A stretch of DNA of 64,000 nt from Forficula auricularia (lineage: Eukaryota; Arthropoda; Insecta; Dermaptera; Forficulidae), in the NCBI GenBank assembly GCA_024734495.1, contig JALMQS010000681.1, positions 8,093,542 through 8,157,541 of the forward strand. Direction: 5' to 3'. Shown one piece after another: positions 52,748 through 63,674 of this stretch. Numbering within the stretch: position 1 is the stretch's first letter; each line of letters starts with the position of its first letter. Position numbers and translations under genes: made by a program. A model generated the notes under the pieces. The model did no database searches, was not told the origin of the DNA, and saw nothing but the letters and a program-made list of their open reading frames with translations.

Positions 52748-53135
52748 AACCGACTTCAAAAAAAGGAGGAGGTTATCTATTCGACTGAATTTTTTTTTGT
52801 CCCTATGTTACCTCATATCTCCGCCAATTGTGAACCAATTTTGAAATTTTTTTGCACTGGGTTCGGTCTACCTTCCGATTGGTCCCATTTTTTTTTCATA
52901 GGTATGGTCTAATTTTTTGTTAGGTTTGCTCATACCTAACTTCTCTGTTTATGAACCGATGTCGATGATTCTTTTTTTATTGGAAAGGGGGTATCTTAGG
53001 GATCGTGCCATATTAATTTGGGCAAGTTCTGATGATATAATCACTATTAATAACATCACTAAAAAGAGAAAAAGAAAAATAATTTTTAAGAAAAAATAAA
53101 ACCGACTTCAAAAAAATTAAATGCAACAAATAAAA
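52748..53135 (+). mobile_element. GACTTC element, copy 6 (palindrome lost)
   Basis: The T-rich left half from AACCGACTTCAAAAAAAGGA to ACTATTAATAACATCAC is followed by only the first 25 bp of the palindrome half (TTAAATGCAACAAATAAAAG), where it ends. Confidence 0.65.
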
Positions 53136-55374
53136 GATTAGATTAGAAGATTATAGAAGAAAATAATGATTATTGAAGTTTTATTAGTACTGTTATTCTA
53201 GAATAAATTCTTGAATAGATATACCAGTAGTAATTGAAGATTCTATTTTACTGGCCCGTAATTTTAAATTATTTTTCATTATTTCATGACCCTTTTAGAG
53301 CTTTGAATAAAATGTATGACCTTTGAATAAAATTGAAAAATGAAATTAATTTTAAATTGATGAAACTTGGTTAGATATAATTCTAAAATATTAGGTACAA
53401 AACATGATTCAAAAAAGAGGAGCGAAAACTCTTGGCACTAGGGATTTTGGGGCTCCAGACAAAAACGAAAAAACCCCAAGTTGCATTTCCTTTATTCCCC
53501 TGATCCCGCTCAAAGAACAATTCCTTTCTTTTCTTATTTCAATCGTTGTCTTCATAAGCATAGAAGCATTTCGCAAACACATTTTTTCACTAGTTCAACA
53601 AAATCTTCGACTATATTTTTCGTTATAGTCATTAAATATTTAGTACTATTGCATTACTAAATAAAGCAAAAATCTCTATAATTAAAATTATAGAGATAAA
53701 GTTGAACTCAGTAGCATATCATTAAAGGTGGCCTTAAGGTAAACCCGTTTTCTCTTTATTGTGCTAATATATATTAAAAGGTCTCTAATTAATAATAATC
53801 AACTTGTATTTGTTTCTTATTATTACTTAAGGTTCAATTAAGGTTTTTACATTTATCGAAAGTGTGCACACCCAAGGTGTCTACACTCAAAAGCGATTTC
53901 CATTGGTTCCGAGACAAAAGGAACATCTATTCATCTCTCCCAGCGCAGATAATTCAGAGGCTGAACTTAACACGTCTGAAACCATTCATTTGTAATTAGA
54001 CATATAATAAAATATATTATATGTCTAAAAGTTTAAGTATATTTTTATAAATTGTCTACATATCTAAATATATATACAACAACCTTCAGTTACTTTGTTT
54101 GTTTCATTTTATCTTTTGTTTTTATTAACAATTCATTATTTTACATAAAATATATATTTTTGTTGAAGAAAACTTTCTTTCATTTCTTTCCTAGACATCC
54201 ATCCTTTAGAGATACTAATTTTGGATTTCGAACAGTTATATATATAGTAAGAACTAGCGTCCGTATCGAAGATATATTTGATATCGATTGTTTAGTGGAA
54301 TAGACTTACAATTTATTCGCGGCGAGATTTACAACCTCGTTGGTAAGCTAAACAATTGATATAACGTGGTCCTTCGTTTTTCTCTATATCTTTCTCAAAT
54401 TTGGAGAAAGCATATAAAAAAGTTTAAAGTAAATTATAAACCCCCGCGTGTAGTCCAAAAACTATATAATCACTCGTCCTATAGACTGTGATAAATATGT
54501 GCTCAGTACTTCATCTCTAACTCGGATAAACGGTGATCGAAGTTCATTGGAAAGAACCAACACAGATTTGGTTTTTATATGAGAGAGATTCTTGTGCTAA
54601 GCCTGGGAAATTATTCAGTTTCTGGAGAGATAGTTAATTGATGTTTAATTGTCTCTTCTCGTTTACCGTTTCCCTAGAATTGATTGGTTATGTCTAAATT
54701 GAAATAATGAAGTTTCAAACTACAATTGATACGTCATAATTATAGAGAAGAACACCCCGTGTACAGGCCTTGTTTTAAGCAATAATTAAGTATTTTACTT
54801 GCAAACAAATTAGTAAGCTAAATAGTTTTGTAAAGTGTTTTCCTTTTCACCCTATTTTGTCGTTGATCCATATCTATACAAATAAGACGTCACTCATTTT
54901 GAGTTGGCAGCTTAATCCTCTAAGTTCTCCCTTGTTTTGTAACAGCTAGATACAACAAATTACATTTGTCAGTTTGACATGGAATAATGTTAGACATGTA
55001 GGTAATATTAATAGTACCTTATAGGCATCAGAGCAGCCAAAAGAGGGGTTTAGAGAGCCCCCTAAAGTAATAATATTAAAATTGAATAGAATATTAATGA
55101 TTATAAAGGAAATTAAAGTAGACAATAAAAGAGTGTGTCTTGTGCTGGATACATGAATTTTTTTGACTTACACTGAAAAAACAATTTCTTTATAGTAAAT
55201 ATATTGATAGATTTGATGCATTTTTGATGAGCTCTTATTTATTCCAAAGACATTTTATTATTAATCAACTTTATATCGAAATCATTCCAAATATGACTAA
55301 ATTTTTAGCTATTTAACCACAAATATATTTTATACTTGAGTGATCTATTTTATTCTTCTGATATTCTAATCGAA
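53136..55374. other. Long stretch without supported genes
   Basis: Unique-looking AT-rich sequence. 54605-54690 (TTATTCAGTTTCTGGAGAGA and onwards) repeats 49612-49690. An HP-B fragment (GTAGACAATAAAAGAGTGTG) lies at 55112-55165. Chance frames at 53404-53628 and 54052-54303 have no recognisable domain. Confidence 0.4.
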
Positions 55375-55560
55375 GCTGCTCAAGTAGCGTGCTCTTCGGC
55401 ACGCTCCTCGAAGCTCGGCCCTAAAGGCTCAAATCTGGCGGGCAGCGTCTCGGTCCAAAAATTTTATTCCTCTTAAAAAACCACACTCCATACACCAAAC
55501 TCCCGAAAATACATAGTCTTCTAAAAGTTTCTGCCTCATTTTCGTCCTGACACAGCTAAA
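55375..55560. repeat. R10 repeat, copy 1
   Basis: Shares CCTCGAAGCTCGGCCCT, GGCGGGCAGCGTCTCGGTCC and CTCTTAAAAAACCACACTCC with 60410-60575. Both copies are GC-richer than their flanks. The class is unknown. Confidence 0.5.
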
Positions 55561-55914
55561 GAAATGAGGCTCTAGATATAAATCTGGAAAGTATTTTTTT
55601 TCTATAATCTACAGCATTGTGATATTTTTGTGTGGAAATAGATTTATTTAAATAAGTGGTATCGTGTGAGGAGGAGAATTATATTATATCATTTCTTTTA
55701 AATTTGGGATCGATAATCTGATATAAGGCTCCAAACATTAAAAAGAGATCAGGTGCTCCAGTATTGCAATGAGAAACTCATATGGACATGCGTGTCTTAA
55801 GTCGTTTAATTTTGTAAAAATCAAAAAATAAGAATGACAAAATTTCAGATTTTTTAAAAATTATAAAAAAGTGGCAAATTATTAAAAAAATAAAACAAAT
55901 AATATATAATTATA
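55561..55914. other. No gene seen
   Basis: AT-rich, no features supported. Confidence 0.3.
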
Positions 55915-56675
55915 AAAATTTTTAAGAAAAATAAACAAACGACTTCAAAAAAATTAAATGCAACAAATATAAAACATACTCTAAAAGGTATAAAATAATT
56001 ATTATCTCTATTTAGTTAAGAATCTAAACGACGAAATATTAACAACGAAATTACTTTTTAAAGTCGGTGCCAAACAAACTATACCTATAAGCGAGCGTAC
56101 CTGCCAAACGTACTAAGTAAGATCCGTCGAGTGCGATTCATAAAAGGTATATGTTTGGCACCAACTTCAAAAAGTAATTTCATGTTAATATTTCGTCGTT
56201 TAGTTGTAACTAAATAAGATAATAATTATTTTATACCTTTTAGTGTATTTTTATATTTGTTGCATTTAATTTTTTGAAGTCGGTTTTTATTTTTTTCTTA
56301 AAAATTTTTATTTTTCTCTTTTTTTAGTGATGTTATTAATAGTGATTATATCATCAGAACTTGACCAAATTAATATGACACCATCCCTAAGACACCCCCT
56401 TTCGATAAAAAAAGAACCATCGAAATCGGTTCATAAACAAAGAGGTTAGGTCTAAACAAACCTAAACAAACCTAATAAAAAGGTCTAATACCTATGAAAA
56501 AAATCGAAAAAAAATGGGACCAATCGGAAGCTAGACTGGACCCAATGCAAAAAAATTTTCAAAATCGGTTGACAATTGGCGGAGATATGAGGTAACATAG
56601 GCACAAAAAAAAAAAAAAAAAAAAAAAAAATTCAATCGAATAGAGAACCTCCTCCTCTTTTTTGAAGTCGGTTAT
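55915..56675 (-). mobile_element. GACTTC element, copy 7
   Basis: A complete reverse-oriented copy: palindromic half at about 55940-56290, T-rich half (A-runs on plus, including about 30 A at 56598-56629) ending at TTTTTTGAAGTCGGTT near 56675. Confidence 0.7.
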
Positions 56676-58149
56676 AAATAAGATGTGACTGATTTCTTTT
56701 TCTGTGCGCAAAGAAAAGCGAATTGAATATTTAATTTTTGAGTGGTGAAGGGGGGGGGGGGTAATAATTATCAATATATTTAATGTTTCTTAATTCTAAA
56801 ATCAATTGAGTCTTTCATTTCGAAATTTGAGTCCAAATTACGATTATATTTCAAATTTGCCGCAAAATATAGCGCTCTCTCTCGGCAGCATTACGTCAGC
56901 GTTGCGGCAAATTAATCTAGACAAATATATATAGTATGAAAATAGTCCAGGCAAATTACGTGAAAAAATGTCATGCAACAGGGAATAATTCCTGATAAAT
57001 ATTTTATTGCTGGAATATCTTTATTGGTACTCCAATATTACTACCGTAAGTTTTTCCCCCAAAAATCTGTTATGGAAATCTTTCTACAGCGCTTTAAAAT
57101 GAGAAAATTTAGGAGTTTTTTCAGCTTTTATTAAGTAACTCTTAAAACAGCTTGTCAAAAATACCAAAAAATTTGTTGAAGAAAACACTTGTATTTGTTA
57201 GCTGCGTCAGCAATAGAAAATTTGAAATAGAAATACATCCTGGCGGTTTCACCCTTTATGAGTAGAATATGATAGTCAAAATTGCTTCCCTACATTGTGG
57301 AGAAGAAGTAAAAGTCTCAAGTATTCAATAAATAAATAATTTCAAACTAATTACTATACTTAATGAAGTATAACTTAATAAAAGTTGTTTTATACTATAT
57401 TATTAAAGTTAATAATATATATATTTTTATTCTCTGCTATAAAATGAAGTGAAGGGGGAGCATCTTTCTCGGAGTTTCAAAAGAAGAATTTAATTAAATT
57501 TAATTGCATTTCAGGAAATCTAACCTGTTTATTCAGGTCGTAAAATAAAAATGAATAAAAAAATATTTGTAATTTAATCATTGAAAAATCAAGAGCATTC
57601 ATAATAATAAATGTGTCCTGGACATTAAATAACTTCATCAGGTTTGTTTAGATCCCATAAAAATAGCATACGTGATGGTCATCGAAACGAGAATGGGGGG
57701 GGGCGGGGGGGGGGGGAATTTATCACTAAATCGACCTGCAATGTGTCTATTTTAATCCAAGTATCAATATGGATAAACTACTTCATTAGCAGGATTTTTA
57801 TTATTATTATTATTCGAAGAAAAATATTGACTTGATTTGTAAGGCGGGTGGTATTAAATACTCCCAGTTGGTTTTCACACGATAGACAGGTTTCCAAAGA
57901 AAACGGGGAGATAAATAAAACGCTGGAAAAATTGGAGGAAAAAGAGAAACTTTTTCAAAACCCGTTACGGCTGTTTGAAATCAAATATTGGTTTCAATTT
58001 AATATTTTCTTACCTAGAGTCAATAGGTTGTTCCTAGAAGTTAATAAAGTTATATATGAAACAGGTTCGGACTTGTATTTCACATTGAAATACATTAGAT
58101 CTAAAAGAAATAACTAAATAAATAACCAACATTATTTACCCTAAATTCT
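56676..58149. other. No gene seen; sequence shared with 60575-61100
   Basis: 56735-56950 (GAGTGGTGAAGG, a G-run, TTTAATGTTTCTTAATT, TTAATCTAGACAAATATATA) repeats in 60575-61100. A G-run lies at 57694-57714. The frame at 57848-58117 contains the recurring CCTAGAA-TTAATA block and is not convincing as a gene. Confidence 0.4.
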
Positions 58150-58425
58150 TTCTTATAAATAATTATTCATATAATAAAAATGAATTTCTGTTTCTTGAGG
58201 GAGAGATTGGGATGATTGAACCAATCGACTTGATTGGGGAATAATGGAATTGAAATAATTATCGTAAAAGGAGGTTTTTTTATCTAATTAGATTTTTCCT
58301 CTTATTAAAAACAAGAACTAAAGATGAATAAGGACACTCGATGGTGGAGAAGTAATCTCCGGAATCGAAGCAAAAAATACAATGTATACATTAATTAATG
58401 TAAAATAAGTTGGTTTAATAAAAAT
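58150..58425 (+). repeat. R4 module
   Basis: One unit with TTGGGGAATAATGGAATTGA, CACTCGATGGTGGAGAAGTA and ATGTATACATTAATTAATGT, in the same orientation as 12385-12735. Confidence 0.55.
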
Positions 58426-58426
58426 T

Positions 58427-58595
58427 TTCTGTTTCTTTGTAATCGCAGATCACTCAAATGCCTGGACCGATTTGGCTAATTTTTTTTTAAATGTTCGTAA
58501 TAGTCCAATTCAGGTTAATACGTTATAAAAAAAATGGAAAAGTTGCCCGGAAAATTGAAAAATTCAGGAAAACTAAAAATTCAGGTTAGCAAACT
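58427..58595 (+). repeat. Repeat with Helitron-like 5' character, copy 1
   Basis: TTTCTGTTTCTTTGTAATCG, CTCAAATGCCTGGACCGATT and AGTTGCCCGGAAAATTGAAA repeat nearly unchanged at 61517-61690. The opening style resembles Helitron 5' regions, but no matching end could be tied to it. Confidence 0.45.
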
Positions 58596-58773
58596 AATAA
58601 CTCTATTTAATGTTAAAGGTGCGATGGCATGGCTTTGCGATGAAACAGAGGCTAAATACCCCAATACCACAAAATGTGCAAGAAAACTCTTATTACCGTT
58701 TCCATCTTCATATCTAGCTGAATGTGGCTTTAGTGCTGTGAGTGATTTGTTGATTAAAAAAGAAATAGTTTGA
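58534..58773 (+). pseudogene. Chimeric ORF ending in a hAT transposase fragment
   Basis: The first about 17 residues (MEKLPGKLKNSGKLKIQ) come from the repeat at 58427-58595. The rest, from about 58590, reads ETEAKYPNTTKCARKLLLPF and SSYLAECGFSAVSDLL, the C-terminal region of ZBED-type hAT transposases (the PFP.SYL.E.GFSA box). Downstream, after a frame change, NITQRGDLRL continues the homology to about 58810. The chimera is probably an accident of insertion, not a working gene. Confidence 0.6.
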
Positions 58774-58811
58774 ATATAACGCAACGTGGAGATTTTAGAC
58801 TTATGAATCTA

Positions 58812-59516
58812 AATTTTATAAATATTTAGGCATACATATTCAGGCAAATTTAAAGTGGGATATGCATATTAGTTATATAGTCAATAAGGCTTATAGGAAA
58901 TTGGGGATGTTTGGTAGAATTTTGAAGATAGTATATCCCAGGTAACCACAATGTCCTAAGAATATTCTAAGGATATTCTAAGGACATTTAAATCTTCTTA
59001 GAATATTCTGAGGATATTGTGTGTTACCTGGGATCTAGAGAAGTTAAGTCAAAAGTTTATTTAACTTATGTAAGACCTAATTTAGAGTATTGTTCTGTGG
59101 TTTGGGACAAACATCCACAACGATTAGAGAGAAAAATTGATATGGTACAAAGGAGGGCGGCTAGATTTGTTTTTGGTAAATTTGATAGGTTTAGTAGTGT
59201 CACTTCAATGATTAATGAATTAGGATGGTCTAGCTTATTGGAGAGAAGGGAATGGGCTAAATCGAAAGTGATTTTCAAAGCCTATAAGGGTTTTAGGAGT
59301 TGGGAGGAAATAACGAATAGATTTCAGGAACCAAATTATTTAGGTAGAGCTGATCATAGAAAAAGATTCGTAAGCCAAGATTCTTGAAAAATATCGGTTT
59401 ACATTCATTTGTAGGATCTGGCATTGATTTGTGGAACAGTCTGTCTGTTACTACTTGGGATTATAGTCCTCTGCCCCCTATGATTAAATCAATTATAAAT
59501 TTTGTCAAGTCCTAAT
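58812..59516 (+). pseudogene. CR1-like RT C-terminal region, broken
   Basis: Before the MITE: YLGIHIQANLKWDMHISYIV and KLGMFGRILKIV. After it: KSKVYLTYVRPNLEYCSVVW, QRRAARFVFGKFDRFSSVTS, INELGWSSLLERREWAKSKV. Near 59387 the frame closes and the homology continues in another frame (GIDLWNSLSVTTWDYSPLPP, SIINFVKS) to a stop near 59514. The YADD box lies upstream and is missing. Truncation, a MITE insertion and a frameshift make it dead. Confidence 0.7.
58936..59033. mobile_element. 98-bp MITE inside the LINE
   Basis: Inverted ends TCCCAGGTAACCACAATGTC and GATATTGTGTGTTACCTGGGA. The interior repeats AGAATATTCTAAGGATATTC. Removing it restores the order of LINE homology. A half copy lies at 51924. 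Confidence 0.65.
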
Positions 59517-59935
59517 GTCCTAGAGTTGTGCAAAATTTTATTTAGTTCTCACAAGCAGAGATTAGGTGAGGTAGAGAGAGGTCATACCATCCTTGTTAAG
59601 GTTTTGACCAGGTTTCCTTAACAACTTATGGCAAATGCCGGGATGGCTAATGCGTCGCTTACTCCTGGTATCGGGTTTTTGCGCGGAATTTTTAAATTAC
59701 TTTTTGTCTTTTGATGGAAATCTATGGTCATGTTATTTGTTAATGAGCATACATTTCTATTTTTTTCTTTACTTGTTTATTATTTGTTAAATTGTTGTAA
59801 TTAATTTGTATTGATGTTTATTAATGTATTGTAGATAGATTGTATTGATGTTTGGAGGACCTAGCCACCGAGGACTTGTGCCTCTAAGCAGGTCGAGGAA
59901 TAAAGATTTCTTTATTATTTATTATTATTATTATT

Positions 59936-60214
59936 AAGCTAACTAAGCATGAGCCAGATATAAAATCGATGTGTAAAAAGCATCAAGTCCACAAATCACA
60001 TTAAATTAAGTTTTAAAAATATATTATTTTTATTTATTAAAAGTTTGTTTCTTCGTTTTGACAACAGTTGTAAGAAATTGCTTCCAAAATTATCATTCAT
60101 ATTACTAAAAAGAACAAAAATAAATTTTTTAACTAAAATTATTATATGGGGGGACATGATGATTTTAGAAATGTTAAAGTGGAGCATGCCCTAAAAAAGT
60201 TTGGGAAACACTGC
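59936..60214. mobile_element. hAT 3' end fragment
   Basis: Ends AAAGTTTGGGAAACACTG at 60214, a hAT-type terminus (CAGTGTTTCCCAAACT inverted). GGGGGGACATGATGATTTTA and GTGGAGCATGCC form the subterminal region. No 5' partner was found. Confidence 0.5.
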
Positions 60215-60399
60215 TCTAGAAGATATCTTTATGGGATATTTAAAGAGATTAGCAAGATATAAAATCATATTTATATTTAATCGGTATTTTACGGTAAAAG
60301 GTTAATTTTAAAGATGTCTTTAAGATAAATTAGAGAACAATCTTAAAGAGGTTTTGCCATGTTGTATAGAAAACTTCTTAAAGTCATCTTTAAAAAGAA

Positions 60400-60580
60400 T
60401 ATTAAGAAACGAGCTTTTCGTGCAGTGCCCTCGAAGCTCGGCCCTCCGGACTGGTGCCCTGGCGGGCAGCGTCTCGGTCCAAAAATCTTATTCCTCTTAA
60501 AAAACCACACTCCAAATGTATACCCGTAAACTACCGAAAATACATCGTCTCTTAAAAGTTTCGCCTCTTTAATTTTTGAG
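60400..60580. repeat. R10 repeat, copy 2
   Basis: Contains CCTCGAAGCTCGGCCCTCCG, GGCGGGCAGCGTCTCGGTCC and AAAAACCACACTCC, as at 55375-55560. Confidence 0.5.
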
Positions 60581-61244
60581 TGGCAAGGGGGGGGAGGAAT
60601 AATGATCAATATATTTAATGTTTCTTAATTTAAAATGAATTGGAGTCTTTCATTTCAAAATTCGAGTCCAAATTAGAATTATATTTCAAATTTGCCTGGT
60701 TAATGAAAATCGATTGAAGCCATCAGTTTAAAATCCGAGCTGACAATTATATTTCAAATTTGCCTCGTTAATTAATATATATTTAATGTTTCTTAATTTA
60801 AAATCTATTGGTGATTTTTCATTTTCATTTGAGTTCAAATGAATACAATATTATCTCGACACAAAGACTAAATCAAAAATATATAGTTTTAGTAACAGAA
60901 ATCAAGATATAAATATTAATGTTACAAAATTTACTCTCTTTTGATTAGAGTATATTTTATGTATCTGTGATTTCAATTTCGATATAAAGTTTTTAATTTG
61001 ACCGGGCCATATTCGATCTTGTTTGAAATTGATCGCCGGGACATCTAGTGGCGGAAAAAGGAAGCTAAGCGTTGTTGCAAATTAATCTAGACAAACATAT
61101 ATAGAATAAGATCAGAAAAGATCTGAAAAATATATCAGTAAAAAGTTTTTCAACACACAGTACGCTCTCCTAATTTATTTTTTACCTTTTTGTTTCTGTA
61201 TTTTTGTGAGTTTCAAATGAGAATCATTTCTCTCTATAATGAAG
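60581..61244. other. No gene seen; repeats of 56735-56950 type
   Basis: TTTAATGTTTCTTAATTTAA and ATATTTCAAATTTGCC occur twice here (60615-60700 and 60730-60800), so the block is itself partly duplicated. No gene is supported. Confidence 0.35.
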
Positions 61245-61320
61245 AAGGTAATGAGGACTTAGCCTCTAAGCAGGTCGAGAAATAAAGATTTATTTATTTA
61301 TTTATTATTTATTTACAAAA
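61245..61320 (+). mobile_element. LINE 3' end scrap
   Basis: TTAGCCTCTAAGCAGGTCGA, then AATAAAGATTTATTTATTTA, equals the 3' terminus of the LINE ending at 59935. Confidence 0.55.
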
Positions 61321-61511
61321 AAGGTACCCCTTTGGTCCAAGTGGATAAGACAAAAGGCCGCTCCTAGAATAATAAAAATCCAAGAATTAATATCAACTAG
61401 ACTGAAACAAGATGGTGCTTGTATATTTGGCAATCTTGCGTGAGTTTTAAAATTAAATAAACTGATATAGACATCCACATGAATTTACCATACGCCTGGT
61501 CCCTCTTTTAT

Positions 61512-61690
61512 CTATATAATATAAATGAATTTCTGTTTCTTTGTAAGCGCAGATCTCTCAAATGCCTGGACCGATTTGGCTATTTTTTTTAATGTTCGTA
61601 ATAGTCCAATTCAGGTTAATACGTAAAAAAAATTGGAAAAGTTGCCCGGAAAATTGAAAAATTCAGGAAAAACTAAAAAAAATTCAGGTT
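61512..61690 (+). repeat. Repeat with Helitron-like 5' character, copy 2
   Basis: TCTATATAATATAAATGAAT leads into the same block as 58427-58595. Downstream AAACAATAAAAGAACTAAAC differs from the first copy, so the shared part ends near 61690. Confidence 0.45.
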
Positions 61691-61904
61691 AGCCAACATA
61701 GCTTGCCAAACAATAAAAGAACTAAACTAGCAAACTAAACATGTCTTGGCGGCCCTGTTTGTCAGATTTTTGAGTGTCATTCATTCTTAATAGCATAGAT
61801 AATAGAATTCTAACCACATTATCGTTGAAGAAGAATTTAATAATGCAACAAAGATTAAAAAAACTATCTATTTTTTTTAAAGTACATTTAAAAACAAAAA
61901 TTAA

Positions 61905-62310
61905 AAAATAAACTGCAACGGATCGTTGCTAAACTTTATCCAAATTGATTTGAAATATTAATATGTTTATTTCTTTATTATTAATCAGATATCACTTGCA
62001 ATTTGCGGTTCATGTTGACTTTAATTCAAAAATAATGATCGATTCTCATTTAACAGTCGAGGAATAACCATTCTACATTCGATTTTTGACGTTTGGGTTT
62101 TTATTGGTAGCCATTGGTGAAGACATGGAGGAATCGACTTAAACTCGAAAATAACGATCGATTCTTATCTAATACTAGAAGAATAACCTTATTGCATTCC
62201 ATTTTTGATGTTTTGACTATTAATGGCAACCTCTACTGAAAATGTGGAAGAATCGACTTAAAATCAAAAAGACTAAATTCTTTTATGATAAACAACTCAA
62301 GCTTGAGAAT
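61905..62310 (+). repeat. R3, near-complete copy
   Basis: AAATAAACTGCAACGGATCG to AATTCTTTTATGATAAACAA with two internal units. It is the best match to 48221-48625. Confidence 0.65.
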
Positions 62311-62413
62311 AAGAGAATTTTTTATAAATAGATTGTATATACTTTTGTGTCTAGCAAAATGAATAATAATTGTAATTTTCAAGTCTTCTAATCTATAACA
62401 ATACCTACATATA

Positions 62414-62998
62414 GGGTGACCACGAGAAACATTTACGTTTTAGAAATAAAAAAACAATATTAATTTTTCAAGATACTATTTATTTAACTTAAGTTACATA
62501 GTTGTGGTTATACGCCACTTACTTTACTTAGAGAAAATGATGTCAGGAAGGTGACGTCCTTCTTCCTGAGGCAATTTTCTATTCTGTCCAGGAGGCTCCT
62601 CCACACTCGTTCCAGTGTATCCTCAGTGATCAATGCCACCTCAGTACGTATCGCCGCTTTCAAGTCATTTAAAATACGGGGTTTATGTCGATTAACTTGC
62701 TCTTTCAAATGTCCCCACAAATAAAAATGACACATGTTAAGGTCCGGAGATCGAGGAGGCGAGTGCACATCTCCAAATCTTGAAATCAGGTGACCTGTCA
62801 GGACCTGTGGAGGAGCCTCCTGGACAGAATAGAAAATTGCCTCAGGGAAGAAGGACGTCACCTTCCTGACATCATTTTCTCTACGTAAAGTAAATGGCGT
62901 ATAACCACAACTATGTAACTTAAGTTAAATAAATAGTATCTTGAAAAATTAATATTGTTTTTTTATTTCTAAAACGTAAATGTTTCTCGTGGTCACCC
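62414..62998. mobile_element. Foldback Tc1/mariner-type element with TA duplication
   Basis: Starts GGGTGACCACGAGAAACATT and ends AATGTTTCTCGTGGTCACCC. It is flanked by TA at 62412-62413 and 62999-63000. The arms are about 185 bp (62414-62597 and 62814-62998) and nearly identical. The middle of about 215 bp encodes a transposase fragment. The high arm identity points to recent origin. Confidence 0.7.
62508..62861 (-). pseudogene. Tc1/mariner-type transposase C-terminal fragment
   Basis: Minus-strand frame of 117 codons. The ends of the frame lie in the inverted arms; the middle reads SPPRSPDLNMCHFYLWGHLK and EVALITEDTLERVWRSLLDR. It aligns with the SPDL..CDF.LWG block of DDE transposases, but the third catalytic aspartate is histidine here (CHF). 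The first two catalytic aspartates are missing. It is inactive and was probably carried along in the foldback element. Confidence 0.65.
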
Positions 62999-63099
62999 TA
63001 TATAATATAACTTTTTTTTATTTTCCCCTTAATGATAACAAGTGGATTTTTAATACATTTTAAATATATGTTTCATCTTATTTGTTATGAGTGTATATT

Positions 63100-63236
63100 A
63101 CAGTTAGACTTTATAATAAAACAATTAGATTTATTCTCTGTAACTAATAAAACAGGAATAAAGCAGCCACGTGGGGGTCCAGAGGCAAAGCTCCCTGGCT
63201 AGTAAAATGCCCGCCGAAGGCGGGCCTTGAAGCTAG
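63100..63236 (+). mobile_element. H2 Helitron-like 3' end, copy b
   Basis: GGCAAAGCTCCCTGGCTAGT precedes the perfect hairpin GCCCGCC (63209-63215), GAA, GGCGGGC (63219-63225), then CTTGAAGCTAG (to 63236) followed by T. This is a textbook Helitron 3' terminus. The 5' start is unknown. Confidence 0.6.
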
Positions 63237-63674
63237 TTTTCTAATAATTTTAAAATGATTTTCTCTTAAAACTACTTAAAAAAACTTATCCGATTAAAAT
63301 TTTAATAAGATTTTTGATTTCAAGAAAAATTAAAATAAATAATTTATAAACAGGCGGACATTTAGACACGATGATATTGTGCATAGTTACAGTAATCGAG
63401 TTCCGTTTTATTTATGAACTGAAGGAATTTTTTAGCATTACGAGTACATTAATTCATATCATATGCTTTATAATTTTATGAGTATTGAATATATTGTGTA
63501 ATATTAGAGAGCGAGGCCAAAGAACTTTCCGAAGGTCTCTCCTGATGATAATGCACGTTGTTTTAGTATTTGATTAGGTTTTTATTAATATTTTTATTGT
63601 TTGGTTTGTTATTACTAAAGCTAGATAAGTAAATGCAAGGCATATGATTTACTCATTCCTCAAAATGGCTAACT
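63237..63674. other. No gene seen
   Basis: AT-rich sequence with no supported feature. Confidence 0.3.

Larger units (their letters stand above)
58812..59935 (+). mobile_element. CR1-like LINE, 5'-truncated
   Basis: Starts within the RT region (KYLGIHIQANLKWDMHISYI) and ends with GCCTCTAAGCAGGTCGAGGA, AATAAAGATTTC and a TTATTA microsatellite at about 59900-59935. A second scrap of the same 3' end occurs at 61245-61320. A MITE (58936-59033) interrupts the coding part. Confidence 0.7.

Noticed and set aside
57615..57800. Possible further hammerhead palindrome (CTGATGAAG on the minus strand near 57636)
   Set aside because: No GAAA or matching stem follows at the right distance, and there is no clear mirror arm.
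57848..58117. 89-residue protein frame
   Set aside because: Part of it is the interspersed CCTAGAA-type repeat seen at five other places. No domain signal.
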